Below are positions 36,550 through 45,180 of a stretch of 64,000 nucleotides of DNA, one piece after another. Both the position numbers and the translations under genes were made by a program. Under the pieces are notes generated by a model. It saw nothing but the letters and a program-made list of their open reading frames with translations. It was not told the origin of the DNA and searched no databases. Numbering within the stretch: position 1 is the stretch's first letter; each line of letters starts with the position of its first letter. Source of the stretch: Desulforapulum autotrophicum (GTDB lineage: Bacteria > Desulfobacterota > Desulfobacteria > Desulfobacterales > Desulfolunaceae); contig DYJE01000004.1 of assembly GCA_020723285.1 (NCBI GenBank), positions 124,001 to 188,000 on the forward strand, in the 5' to 3' direction.

Positions 36550-37206
36550 GTGAAGAAAACAGCATGTTTACTGGGCCTGGTCCTAATTATGACTTTTTCA
36601 GCGGTTCCGGCCTTCTCCGGCGACGAGGCGGATGTGGACACCATGATCAAGACCTCCATGAACGAGGTTCTTGCGATCGCCAAAAAACCGGGCATGGGCA
36701 ATGACGATAAACGGAAAGAACTGTGGAAGATCGTCATGCGGACCTTTGATTTCGCCAAGATCACCGAATTCACGCTGGGGCAGTTCAGCTACACCTCCAG
36801 CGCCGCCCTGGGCGAATACGAGGACCGGCGATTTACCAAAGAGGAGCAGGACGAGTTCAAGGACGTGTTCACACGGCATCTGGGCAACACTTATCTGGAC
36901 CGTATGGATTTCAAGAACGTGGATGTGATCATCGACCTGAAACCGGCTGAAATCCTGGAAACCAAAAAAGGGATTAAAAGAGCCCAGGTGAAAACCATGA
37001 TCAACAAAAAAACACCCATCGACTACATTCTTCTGAACGAAGGCTCAGGCTGGAAGATCTACGACGTGAAGGTGGAGGGCCGGAGCCTTGTTTCGGCGTT
37101 CCGCACGGAGTACAAGGCCATTCTGCTTAAAAACAAACCCAAAGTCCTGACCCAGATGTTGAAAGACAAGATTAAACAGCATGATGCCGCTAAGAAAAAA
37201 AGCTGA
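36550..37206 (+). CDS. mlaC: MlaC-type periplasmic phospholipid-binding protein
   Basis: A 218-residue exported protein: signal peptide MKKTACLLGLVLIMTFSAVP (cleavage after AFS), then an MlaC (Ttg2D) fold with FAKITEFTLGQFSY and KNVDVIIDLKPAEILETKKG. The start is GTG at 36550; the ATG one base earlier is out of frame and is followed at once by a stop. It ferries phospholipid between MlaA and MlaD. Its last codons overlap mlaA by 26 bases. Confidence 0.9.
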   Translation: MKKTACLLGLVLIMTFSAVPAFSGDEADVDTMIKTSMNEVLAIAKKPGMGNDDKRKELWKIVMRTFDFAKITEFTLGQFSYTSSAALGEYEDRRFTKEEQDEFKDVFTRHLGNTYLDRMDFKNVDVIIDLKPAEILETKKGIKRAQVKTMINKKTPIDYILLNEGSGWKIYDVKVEGRSLVSAFRTEYKAILLKNKPKVLTQMLKDKIKQHDAAKKKS

Positions 37207-38194
37207 GCGTTTCGCCTTTTCGGCGTTGATTCTACTTGCGTTTGTGACGGGCTGCACCCATGGCGGGACTGTTCATGCCGACAAGGAACAGCTTCGCACA
37301 ACAGCCATGGACTCTGTCAGCGATCCTGGGACACCTGCCGACAAAGCCGTTGCGGTGAGTGTCGCAACAGGGAAAGAGGGACCTGACAGTCCGGCCGGAA
37401 CTAAGATTCCGGACGTTAAGCCTGAAAAAAAACCCTCGGAAACGGGCGAAGACCCTGTGGTATCGGCGTTTCCCAAGGTGACGGAAGAACCCATTCCACC
37501 CGCTGAAACCGTCGGCGGCGATGATGTGGATGAATTTTTCGATGAGGCCGCCGATGAAGCACCCGCAGCTAAGGTGGCGGTTGTGGAGACCCTGGTTCCC
37601 GACCCCTTCATCACCTTTAACCGGGCCATGTTCACTGTGAACGACCGTTTGTATTTCTGGTGTTTGAAGCCCCTGGCCAGCGGGTATAAAAAAGTGACGC
37701 CCACCATCGTTCGCAAAGGGGTCAGAAATTTTTTTTTCAACCTGGGAACCCCTGGCCGGCTGGTGAACAGCCTCCTTCAGGGGAAATACAAAGGCGCGGG
37801 CTCGGAACTGGGCCGATTTCTTGTAAACACCACCGTGGGTGTGGGCGGGGTATGGGATCCTGCCGAACGCTTTTTCGGCTGGAAGCCTTCCGAAGAGGAT
37901 CTGGGGCAGACTCTGGGGGCCTGGAATGTGGAAAACGGCGTCTATATTGTCTGGCCATTCCTGGGACCCTCCACGCTGAGGGATACGGTGGGTAAAGCCG
38001 GCGATCTGTTCTTGAATCCCTTGTATTACCTGAGTCCCAATGAACTGGCCTGGGGTCTTTCCGGCACGGAGGTCATCAACGACACCTCGTTTTACATCGG
38101 GGACTACGAAACCGTAAAATCAACCTACATGGACCCCTATGTGATGCTCCGCGACCTTTACATCACGCACCGGAAAAAGAAGATCGCCGATTAG
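37181..38194 (+). CDS. mlaA: MlaA (VacJ) outer-membrane lipoprotein
   Basis: A 337-residue lipoprotein with lipobox in LLAFVTGC (Cys25). An acidic and proline-rich linker of about 100 residues (26-125) precedes the VacJ domain (about 126-330: PDPFITFNRAMF, NFFFNLGTPGRLVNSLLQGK, FLVNTTVGVGGVWDPAERFF, YIVWPFLGPSTLRDTVG). Typical MlaA is about 250 residues, so the linker is an unusual lengthening. It removes misplaced phospholipid from the outer leaflet and hands it to MlaC. The 26-base overlap with mlaC suggests coupled translation. Confidence 0.93.
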   Translation: MMPLRKKAERFAFSALILLAFVTGCTHGGTVHADKEQLRTTAMDSVSDPGTPADKAVAVSVATGKEGPDSPAGTKIPDVKPEKKPSETGEDPVVSAFPKVTEEPIPPAETVGGDDVDEFFDEAADEAPAAKVAVVETLVPDPFITFNRAMFTVNDRLYFWCLKPLASGYKKVTPTIVRKGVRNFFFNLGTPGRLVNSLLQGKYKGAGSELGRFLVNTTVGVGGVWDPAERFFGWKPSEEDLGQTLGAWNVENGVYIVWPFLGPSTLRDTVGKAGDLFLNPLYYLSPNELAWGLSGTEVINDTSFYIGDYETVKSTYMDPYVMLRDLYITHRKKKIAD

Positions 38195-38218
38195 ATTCAC
38201 CCGGAATGGGCGGTGGCG

Positions 38219-38260
38219 CAGGGGCAATTCATGCAGGGGCAATTCATGAATTGCCTCTAC
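38219..38260. repeat. GGGGCAATTCA palindrome repeat, tandem copy
   Basis: The half-site GGGGCAATTC occurs at 38221, and again at 38236 followed by its mirror (TGAATTGCCTC). The same palindrome lies at 45073-45094, upstream of the PPDK gene. It is intergenic between mlaA and the solute-binding gene; similar palindromes are known to be dispersed in bacterial genomes. The rest of the 145-base gap shows nothing else. Confidence 0.55.
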
Positions 38261-38339
38261 TATTTTGCGCCATCACGCTGCGGCCCAGAGAACAACTCTG
38301 TGGATCAGGAACACCATGTTTTCACCCAGGAGCGACCCC

Positions 38340-39098
38340 ATGAGAATCCCTGTCGTATTTCTTTCAGCCGTCACGATCATCGTCTGGTCCGTCACGCCGT
38401 CCCATGGGCGGGACGTCATCCGCCTTGCCAACGGGGAATGGCCGCCCTATTATTCCAAACATCTGCCGGACAACGGCGTGGGATCAAAAATCGTCAAAGA
38501 CGCCTTCGCCCTTGAACATGTGACGGTGATCTACGGTTTTTTTTCCTGGAGCCGGGCCATGGCCCTTGCAAAAAGCGGGGAGTGGGACGGGGTGGTGGGG
38601 TATCAGACCAACCCGGAACGAAACCGTAGTTTTTATGCCAGTGAGGTGGTCTGGGAAGCGCCCTGGGTCTTTTTTCATTTGAAGACCCAGCCAGTTCAAT
38701 GGAAAACCTTTGAGGATCTCCGGTCGTTCACCGTGGGGGCGACGGTGGAATACATGTACACCCGCGAGTTTATGGAGGCCGAGCGCAAGGGCATTCTGAA
38801 AATTCACAGGATCGACAGTGACGAACAGAACTTCATGAAACTGGCTTCAGGCCGCATCGACCTTTTTCCCCAGCTTCTTGACGTTGGCGTCTACCAGTAC
38901 AAAAGGACCCTCGATGCCAGCGCCCAACGGCTGATCACGTACCATCCCAAACCCTTCGGTGTCCATGGGGACCAGGTTCTTTTATCACGGGCCAACCGCA
39001 AAAACGTCCGGCTGATGGCCCTGTTCAACCGGGGTCTGAAACGGCTGAAGGAAAGTGGCACCTACACGGCTTACTTCAGGGACTTACGTGAAAAATAA
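38340..39098 (+). CDS. Periplasmic solute-binding protein, SBP_bac_3 family
   Basis: A 252-residue exported binding protein of the family 3 type (polar amino acids and related ligands). Signal peptide at 1-24 (PVVFLSAVTIIVWSVTPSHG), then the fold opening with VIRLANGEWPPYYSKHLPDN, SRAMALAKSGEWDGVVGY and YTREFMEAERKGIL. The start at 38340 has AGGAG with good spacing; the longer frame from 38265 covers repeat DNA and is not used. There is no permease or ATPase gene adjacent, so it may work with a distant ABC transporter or a sensor, as many such lone proteins do in Desulfobacterota. Confidence 0.8.
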   Translation: MRIPVVFLSAVTIIVWSVTPSHGRDVIRLANGEWPPYYSKHLPDNGVGSKIVKDAFALEHVTVIYGFFSWSRAMALAKSGEWDGVVGYQTNPERNRSFYASEVVWEAPWVFFHLKTQPVQWKTFEDLRSFTVGATVEYMYTREFMEAERKGILKIHRIDSDEQNFMKLASGRIDLFPQLLDVGVYQYKRTLDASAQRLITYHPKPFGVHGDQVLLSRANRKNVRLMALFNRGLKRLKESGTYTAYFRDLREK

Positions 39099-39123
39099 CA
39101 GCCGTTTCGCGCTGGGGCAGGCT

Positions 39124-42003
39124 ATGACTCAAAACAGCATCGAAGATTACTTAAGGGCACTCAAACGTTACGAGGTCCTTGCCCCCTACCTGGTCTGCCA
39201 TAAAGAACTGCCGGGAAAAGACGCGGAGTTCGGCACCCCTTCACCTCCGTTGACCGAAGCGGTCCGCCGCGTTCTTGATACCATGGGAATCACGGAACTT
39301 TACAAACATCAGGCCACGGCCATCGATCATGCCCGGCAGGGACGGCATACTGTGGTGGCCACACCCACGGCCAGCGGAAAGACGCTGATCTACAACATCC
39401 CGGTGATGGAAAAAATCCTTGAAGATCAAGAAAGCCGGGCGTTGTATCTTTTTCCATTGAAAGCCCTGGCCCAGGATCAACTGAAAAGTCTTCGCGACAT
39501 GTTCGGCCGTCTTGATCAGACGATAAAACCCACCGCCGAAATTTACGACGGCGACACACCGTCCCACACCCGGACGAAAATCCGGAAAAAACCGCCCCAT
39601 GTGCTGCTGAGCAACCCGGAGATGCTTCACCTGGCCATTCTTCCCTTTCATGACCGGTGGGCCGAATTCATCGGCAAGCTGAAATATGTCATTGTGGATG
39701 AAGTGCATACCCTTCGCGGCATCATGGGGTCCCACATGGCCTGGGTGTTCCGGCGGCTGTTGCGGATTTGCGCCGTTTACGGTTCAAACCCTGTGTTTAT
39801 CTTCTGCTCCGCCACCATCGGCAATCCCGGCCAGCTTGCCGAGGCACTGACAGGGCTGACGGTGGAGCGGGTCAAGGAAAGCACGGCGGCACGTTCGGCC
39901 AAACATTTTCTCATGCTGAACACGCCGGACGGCGCGGCGCAATCGGCCATCGCCCTCCTGCATGCGGCGTTGTCCAGGGACCTTAGAACCATCGTGTACA
40001 GCCAGTCCCGCAAGATGACCGAGCTCATCGCCCTGTGGGCCTCACGCCGCGCCGGGCGTTTCAAGGACAGGATCAGCGCCTACCGCGCGGGTTTTCTGCC
40101 CGAGGAACGACGGGACATCGAGGCCAGGCTGGCCTCGGGTGAACTTCTGGCTGTGGTCACCACCAGCGCCCTGGAACTGGGTATCGACATCGGCAGTCTT
40201 GATCTCTGCATACTCGTGGGCTATCCCGGCACCATGATGGCCACATGGCAGCGGGCCGGAAGGGTGGGACGTTCAGGCCGGGATTCGGCGGTGATTTTCA
40301 TCGCCCACGAAGACGCCCTGGACCAGTACATGATGAACCATCCGGAGGAATTTTTTTCCATGGAGCCGGAACGGGCCGTGGTGAACCCCATGAATCCGGT
40401 GATCATGCGGCGGCATCTGGTGTGTGCGGCGGCGGACCTGCCCATCGACGTCAATGAACCCTGGGCGCGGCAGCCGGGCATGGAAGCGGTGATCGCCGAC
40501 CTTGAAAGTCTCGGCGGCCTTCTCCGAAGCGAGGATGGCGACCTTCTTTTTTCGCCGGGAAAGTACCCCCAGCGCCAGGTGGCCCTTCGGGGCACCGGAG
40601 AGTCCATGGATATCGTGAACCGCGACACCATGGACATCATCGGCAACCTGGACCGTTTCAGGGCGTTTCATGAAGCTTATCCCGGCGCGGTTTACATCCA
40701 CCGGGGCGACCATTACGTCATCACGGATCTGGACCTGACGAAAAACACGGCGTCGGCGGTGAAGCAGCAGGTCCATTATTTCACCCGGGCGCGCTCGTCC
40801 AAAACCACGGAAATCCTTGATATTCTGGACCGAAAGAGCCTCTGGTCCACCGGTATGGCCCTCTGCCGCCTCAAGGTTACGGAAATCGTCACCGGTTATG
40901 AGAAAAAGCTGATCAAAGGCCAGCGTCTTCTGGGTGTTTTCCCCCTTGACCTGCCGCCCATGGTGTTTGAAACCGAAGGGATCATGATCGTCATTCCTGA
41001 ACGTGTGAGGGTTTACTGTGAGCGGAACCAGCTTCATTTCATGGGGGGGATCCACGCCATGGAACATGCGGTGATCGGCATTCTGCCCCTTTTGGTGATG
41101 ACTGACCGGAACGATTTGGGGGGCATCTCCATTCCCTGGCATCCCCAGGCGGAGACGGCGGCGGTGTTCGTTTACGACGGTTTCCCCGGCGGGGTGGGGC
41201 TATCCCGTCAGGCTTTCGAACGGGCGGAACAGCTGGCGGAAAAAACCCTTGAAACCATTCTGTCCTGCCCCTGTGACACCGGATGCCCCGCCTGCGTCCA
41301 TTCGCCGAAATGCGGATCGGGAAACCGGCCCATCGACAAAGCGGCGGCCCTTGAAATTCTGGGCCAATTGAAATCAGGGTCCGGGTTAGAATGTTCGGAC
41401 ATCACGGTTTCCGGCATATTGAAAGCGGACAGGGTTTCGGAAGAGATGGCGGAATATGGTGAAAAAAAGACCATCCGCTACGGTGTACTCGACCTTGAAA
41501 CACGGAGGTCCGCCGAAGAGGTGGGCGGCTGGGGGCATGCCTCCCGCATGGGAGTCAGTTGCGTGGTGGTTTACGATTCAGATACGGACACGTATGAAGA
41601 GTATCTGGGCGAAGACATTCACCGGCTGACGGAACACCTGAAGCAGCTGGATCTGGTGGTGGGTTTCAATATCCTGCGTTTTGACTACGCCGTGCTCAAG
41701 GGTTACAGCACCTTTGATTTTCATCGTCTGCCCACGCTGGATATTCTGACGGAGGTCCACAACCGTCTGGGATACCGCCTGTCTCTGGACCATCTCGGCG
41801 AACAGACCCTGGGGGAGAAGAAAAGCGCCGACGGCCTTCTGGCGTTGAAATGGTGGAGAGAAGGAAAGATTCGTGAGATCATTGACTACTGCCGTGACGA
41901 TGTGCGACTCACCCGGGATCTTTACCGCTTCGGGCGTGAGAACGGTTATCTGCTGTTCAGGAACAAGGCGGGTCAGAAGGTTCGTGTCGCCGCCGGCTGG
42001 TGA
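39124..42003 (+). CDS. MrfA-type DEXH helicase fused to MrfB-type DEDDy exonuclease
   Basis: A 959-residue fusion. Helicase part (about 55-745): Walker A TPTASGKT (about 80-88), motif II Asp192-Glu-Val-His195, motif III SAT in CSATIGN, motif VI QRAGRVGRSGR (about 376-386), and a C-terminal four-Cys module (CPCDTGCPACVHSPKCG, about 714-731). This is the MrfA/YprA arrangement. From about 785 to the end is a DnaQ-like exonuclease: Asp790 and Glu792 (DLE), Asp854 (FNILRFD), Tyr922 and Asp926 (YCRDD), matching the DEDDy set of MrfB/YprB. In Bacillus MrfA and MrfB are separate proteins that act in mitomycin C damage repair. Here they are joined in one polypeptide. The start at 39124 is preferred; the GTG at 39088 is possible. 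Confidence 0.85.
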   Translation: MTQNSIEDYLRALKRYEVLAPYLVCHKELPGKDAEFGTPSPPLTEAVRRVLDTMGITELYKHQATAIDHARQGRHTVVATPTASGKTLIYNIPVMEKILEDQESRALYLFPLKALAQDQLKSLRDMFGRLDQTIKPTAEIYDGDTPSHTRTKIRKKPPHVLLSNPEMLHLAILPFHDRWAEFIGKLKYVIVDEVHTLRGIMGSHMAWVFRRLLRICAVYGSNPVFIFCSATIGNPGQLAEALTGLTVERVKESTAARSAKHFLMLNTPDGAAQSAIALLHAALSRDLRTIVYSQSRKMTELIALWASRRAGRFKDRISAYRAGFLPEERRDIEARLASGELLAVVTTSALELGIDIGSLDLCILVGYPGTMMATWQRAGRVGRSGRDSAVIFIAHEDALDQYMMNHPEEFFSMEPERAVVNPMNPVIMRRHLVCAAADLPIDVNEPWARQPGMEAVIADLESLGGLLRSEDGDLLFSPGKYPQRQVALRGTGESMDIVNRDTMDIIGNLDRFRAFHEAYPGAVYIHRGDHYVITDLDLTKNTASAVKQQVHYFTRARSSKTTEILDILDRKSLWSTGMALCRLKVTEIVTGYEKKLIKGQRLLGVFPLDLPPMVFETEGIMIVIPERVRVYCERNQLHFMGGIHAMEHAVIGILPLLVMTDRNDLGGISIPWHPQAETAAVFVYDGFPGGVGLSRQAFERAEQLAEKTLETILSCPCDTGCPACVHSPKCGSGNRPIDKAAALEILGQLKSGSGLECSDITVSGILKADRVSEEMAEYGEKKTIRYGVLDLETRRSAEEVGGWGHASRMGVSCVVVYDSDTDTYEEYLGEDIHRLTEHLKQLDLVVGFNILRFDYAVLKGYSTFDFHRLPTLDILTEVHNRLGYRLSLDHLGEQTLGEKKSADGLLALKWWREGKIREIIDYCRDDVRLTRDLYRFGRENGYLLFRNKAGQKVRVAAGW

Positions 42004-42224
42004 GGTTGTGTTCCGATGAGGGAGCAAGTTTTTTATTGTCAAAGAAATCACGGGCATGGTATAGTTCGTGAAAATTAATCAATTCTGTTGAATATATCAC
42101 AAGCCTGTTCGCTTACCTGTAATCGTCTCATTTCAAGTTTTTTTCGTGCGGAATAAAAAAAAATATCAGGCTTGAACGTCTTCATCCCGATAAATATGTG
42201 TACGGTAAGAATGCGTCAGACTCT

Positions 42225-42283
42225 CGTAGGCCGGGTTCTCGGAACGAAACTAAGGCAAATGGCCCGATCCTTATAATAATCGG
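42225..42283 (+). repeat. Dispersed palindromic repeat, copy B
   Basis: CGTAGGCCGGGTTCTCGGAA, then AAATGGCCCGATCC and ATAATCGG. It shares the frame of copy A (19571), with a diverged left hairpin. It lies in the 535-base gap between the helicase-exonuclease and the MCP at 42539. That gap otherwise holds copy E (next entry), an AT-rich stretch at 42060-42180 and no identifiable gene. Confidence 0.55.
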
Positions 42284-42350
42284 TCGTTTATTCTGTATCA
42301 GTGGTCAACTTCGAAATAGAACAAAACCGTTGTCGAAAGTGGCCACCATC

Positions 42351-42380
42351 CGTCGGATTTCGTTCCTCTATCCGACCTAC
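42351..42380 (-). repeat. Dispersed palindromic repeat, copy E (short form)
   Basis: CGTCGGATTTCGTTCC followed by TATCCGACCTAC: the hairpin arm TCGGAT pairs with ATCCGA. In opposite orientation it reads GTAGGTCGGAT...ATCCGAC and resembles the half-length copy D at 61085. Confidence 0.5.
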
Positions 42381-42538
42381 TTATTCCAGACCTGCGACAG
42401 GTTGCTTTTTAAGGCTCAAGAATCACCAACCCAATGTCCATGACCTTTTCCGTCATGTGTACACCAAGTGTTCATAGCTGGCTGAAATGACCGGCGTCAT
42501 CATTGTTTGTAAACCATCGTCACTTTCAAGGAGGAAAC

Positions 42539-44491
42539 ATGAAAAACATGAAGCTGGGTATGAAAATCGCGCTGGGATTCGGAGTCCTGATCGTTATCGC
42601 CTCACTGCTCGGGGTTGTTGGCATTTGGAACATGGGAAAAGTGGAGCGGAGCTCCGGCATTCTGTCCGCCGAATATGTGCCCCAGGTGAGTATGGCCATG
42701 GATCTGAGCAACGCCGCCAGCAAACTGATGTACGAAATGAGGGGTTACGGGTTTACCGAGGACAAGAATTTTTACGACGCGGCGCTGAAGGAAGCCGACG
42801 AACTTGGAAAAGCCCTTGAGGCGGGCCATGAGCTGGAGGCCCGTGCGAAAAACCTTACGGAACTCAGTGACCAGCTGGGCAAGGCCGAAGCGGCAGTGGC
42901 CACGTACAAGCAGCTGATGACCAAAACCAACGAGCTGATCACGGCCATGGACAAGAACCGGACCCAGCTCAACGAGGCGGCGGTTCAGTATATGAAAAGC
43001 TGCACTGATTTTCTTCAGAGTCAGAACGAGGAATTCAACAGCGAGCTGGCCGGCAAGAAAGTGGAGAAACTGGGAGAACGGGTGAGAAAAATCAACATGG
43101 TGAACGACATCATTGATCTGGGCAACGAAACCCGCATTGCCGCGTTCAAATCCATGGCCCTCCGCGATCCGGAGATCATCCAGAACGCCCAGAAAAATTT
43201 CGAGGTCATGGAAACGAAGATGCAGGATCTTCGAAAAGTCACCCGCAAGGAAGCCAACATCAAACAGATCGAAGCCACCCAAGAAGCAGCCATGAAGTAC
43301 AAAACGGCCATGAACGAGTTTCTGGCAAACTGGATGGCCCTTCAAAAAGTCGGCCAGGATCGGACTGCGGCCGGAAATACGGTGCTTTCAACCTGTGCCG
43401 CCACGGCGGAAGCCGGTATGAAATCCACCAACACCTCGTCGGCGGACGCGGTGACCTCGCTTTCGTCATCCAAGCTGGTCATGATCATCGGGCTTTTCAT
43501 CGCCGTGGTGGTGGGCTGCGTGGTGGCCTACTTTATCACCGCGAGCATCACCGGCCCCATCAACCGGGTGATCAACGGGCTTTCCGAAGCTTCGGATCAG
43601 GTGGCTTCAGCCTCGGGCCAGGTGTCCATGGCCAGCCAGACCCTGGCGGAAGGGGCGTCGGAACAGGCAGCGTCCATCGAGGAAACCAGTTCGTCCCTTG
43701 AAGAAATGTCGTCCATGACCAAACAGAACGCCGACAACGCGGCCCAGGCCAACAACCTCATGAAAAATGCCAATGAAACGGTGAACAAGGCCAATCAGTC
43801 CATGACCGACCTTATCACCTCCATGGCTGAGATCACCAAGGCCAGCGAGGAAACATCCAAAATCATCAAGACCATCGATGAAATCGCATTCCAGACCAAT
43901 CTTCTCGCCCTGAACGCCGCCGTGGAGGCCGCACGGGCCGGTGAAGCCGGTGCCGGTTTCGCCGTGGTGGCCGACGAAGTGCGAAACCTGGCCCTTCGGG
44001 CCGCAGACGCCGCGAAAAACACGGCGGCCCTGATCGAAGACACGGTGAAGAAGATCAACGAGGGATCGGGTATTGTCAATGAAACCAACGAGGCGTTCAG
44101 CGAAGTGGCTGAAAACGCTAAAAAAGTCGGGGAACTGGTGAACGAGATCGCGGCAGCCTCCAACGAACAGGCCGAAGGCATCGAGCAGGTGAACAAGGCC
44201 ACGGTGGAAATGGACAAGGTGACCCAGCAGAACGCCGCCAATGCTGAGGAATCGGCGTCCGCATCGGAAGAGATGAGCGCCCAGGCCAATCAGATGATGG
44301 AATACGTGAACGAGCTGGTGGCTATGGTGGGTGGCACCGGGGACCGTCGCCAGAAAAGCGTTCATGCCCTGGAATTCAGGAAAAGCAAAGCGCCAAGAGC
44401 CCTTGGGAAACCCAAAAAGGTCAAGCCGCAGGTCCATGAAACCCATCCGTCCCAGGTGATTCCCATGGACGATGATTTTACCGATTTTTAA
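42539..44491 (+). CDS. Methyl-accepting chemotaxis protein
   Basis: A 650-residue chemoreceptor. TM1 about 8-31, a long periplasmic helical domain (about 32-310, four-helix-bundle type with extended helices), TM2 about 313-335 ([18 protein letters not shown]), HAMP, then the signalling hairpin with [20 protein letters not shown] near residue 463. The C-terminal tail is basic and then acidic (ending PMDDDFTDF). The start at 42539 has a consensus AGGAGG. CheW follows 21 bases later, suggesting a chemosensory pair that recruits a CheA encoded elsewhere. Confidence 0.95.
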   Translation: MKNMKLGMKIALGFGVLIVIASLLGVVGIWNMGKVERSSGILSAEYVPQVSMAMDLSNAASKLMYEMRGYGFTEDKNFYDAALKEADELGKALEAGHELEARAKNLTELSDQLGKAEAAVATYKQLMTKTNELITAMDKNRTQLNEAAVQYMKSCTDFLQSQNEEFNSELAGKKVEKLGERVRKINMVNDIIDLGNETRIAAFKSMALRDPEIIQNAQKNFEVMETKMQDLRKVTRKEANIKQIEATQEAAMKYKTAMNEFLANWMALQKVGQDRTAAGNTVLSTCAATAEAGMKSTNTSSADAVTSLSSSKLVMIIGLFIAVVVGCVVAYFITASITGPINRVINGLSEASDQVASASGQVSMASQTLAEGASEQAASIEETSSSLEEMSSMTKQNADNAAQANNLMKNANETVNKANQSMTDLITSMAEITKASEETSKIIKTIDEIAFQTNLLALNAAVEAARAGEAGAGFAVVADEVRNLALRAADAAKNTAALIEDTVKKINEGSGIVNETNEAFSEVAENAKKVGELVNEIAAASNEQAEGIEQVNKATVEMDKVTQQNAANAEESASASEEMSAQANQMMEYVNELVAMVGGTGDRRQKSVHALEFRKSKAPRALGKPKKVKPQVHETHPSQVIPMDDDFTDF

Positions 44492-44512
44492 CGATTCAAC
44501 GGAGGTCAGAAT

Positions 44513-45025
44513 ATGAGCAGAGAAACCCAGGTCATGGACCAGGCCATCAGCGTCATGGGCAAGAGGGAGGGCAAATACCTCACCTTTTCCCTGGCCAACG
44601 AAGAATACGGCATCGGAATTTTGAAAATCAAGGAAATCATCGGCATGATGCCCATCACCACCGTGCCCCAGACCCCGATGTTCGTGAAAGGGGTGATCAA
44701 CCTCAGAGGCAAGGTCATTCCGGTGATCGATCTCAGGTTGCGTTTCGATATGGAGGGCATCGATTATACCGAACGGACCTGCATCATCGTCGTTGAAATT
44801 CACGGAAAAACAAGCACGGTGCTTATCGGCATCGTGGTGGATTCCGTGTCGGAAGTTCTCAACATCAAGGAAGAGGACATCGAAGACACCCCGGCCTTCG
44901 GCACCCGGCTGGACACCGAGTTCATCATGGGCATGGCCAAGCTGGACGGCGGTGTCAAGATTCTGCTGGATATCGACCGCGTTCTGAACGCGGAAGATAT
45001 CACGGCCCTTGACGTGGCGGCGTAA
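44513..45025 (+). CDS. cheW: Chemotaxis adaptor protein CheW
   Basis: A 170-residue CheW. The SH3-like pair is recognised by GKYLTFSLANEEYGIGILKI, PQTPMFVKGVINLRGKVIPV and DSVSEVLNIKEEDIE. It couples MCPs to CheA. A good GGAGG site precedes the start. It directly follows an MCP gene, and no cheA, cheR or cheB is in the window. A palindromic repeat and the PPDK gene follow. Confidence 0.96.
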   Translation: MSRETQVMDQAISVMGKREGKYLTFSLANEEYGIGILKIKEIIGMMPITTVPQTPMFVKGVINLRGKVIPVIDLRLRFDMEGIDYTERTCIIVVEIHGKTSTVLIGIVVDSVSEVLNIKEEDIEDTPAFGTRLDTEFIMGMAKLDGGVKILLDIDRVLNAEDITALDVAA

Positions 45026-45072
45026 TTTCGGAACAATGACCATCGCGTGGGCGTTGCAGGGGCGATGATGTT

Positions 45073-45163
45073 GGGGCAATTCATGAATTGCCCCTACGTA
45101 TACCCCACGGCGTGAATTCCCCAACGTGCCCCCGGCGCGAATTGTTGCGGCCTGAATTGCCCC
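45073..45163. repeat. GGGGCAATTCA palindrome upstream of PPDK
   Basis: GGGGCAATTCA immediately followed by its mirror at 45073-45094 (perfect 22-base palindrome), with a further half-site TGAATTGCCCC at 45153-45163. The same element occurs at 38219-38260. Because the in-frame stretch before the PPDK start is made of this repeat, the upstream codons are unlikely to be protein. Confidence 0.6.
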
Positions 45164-45180
45164 ATGCAAAGGAGGCCTCC

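Noticed and set aside
45088-45180. Upstream in-frame extension of PPDK starting at ATG 45088
   Set aside because: The stretch is palindromic repeat DNA; TTG at 45181 has GGAGG directly upstream and gives the normal family N terminus.
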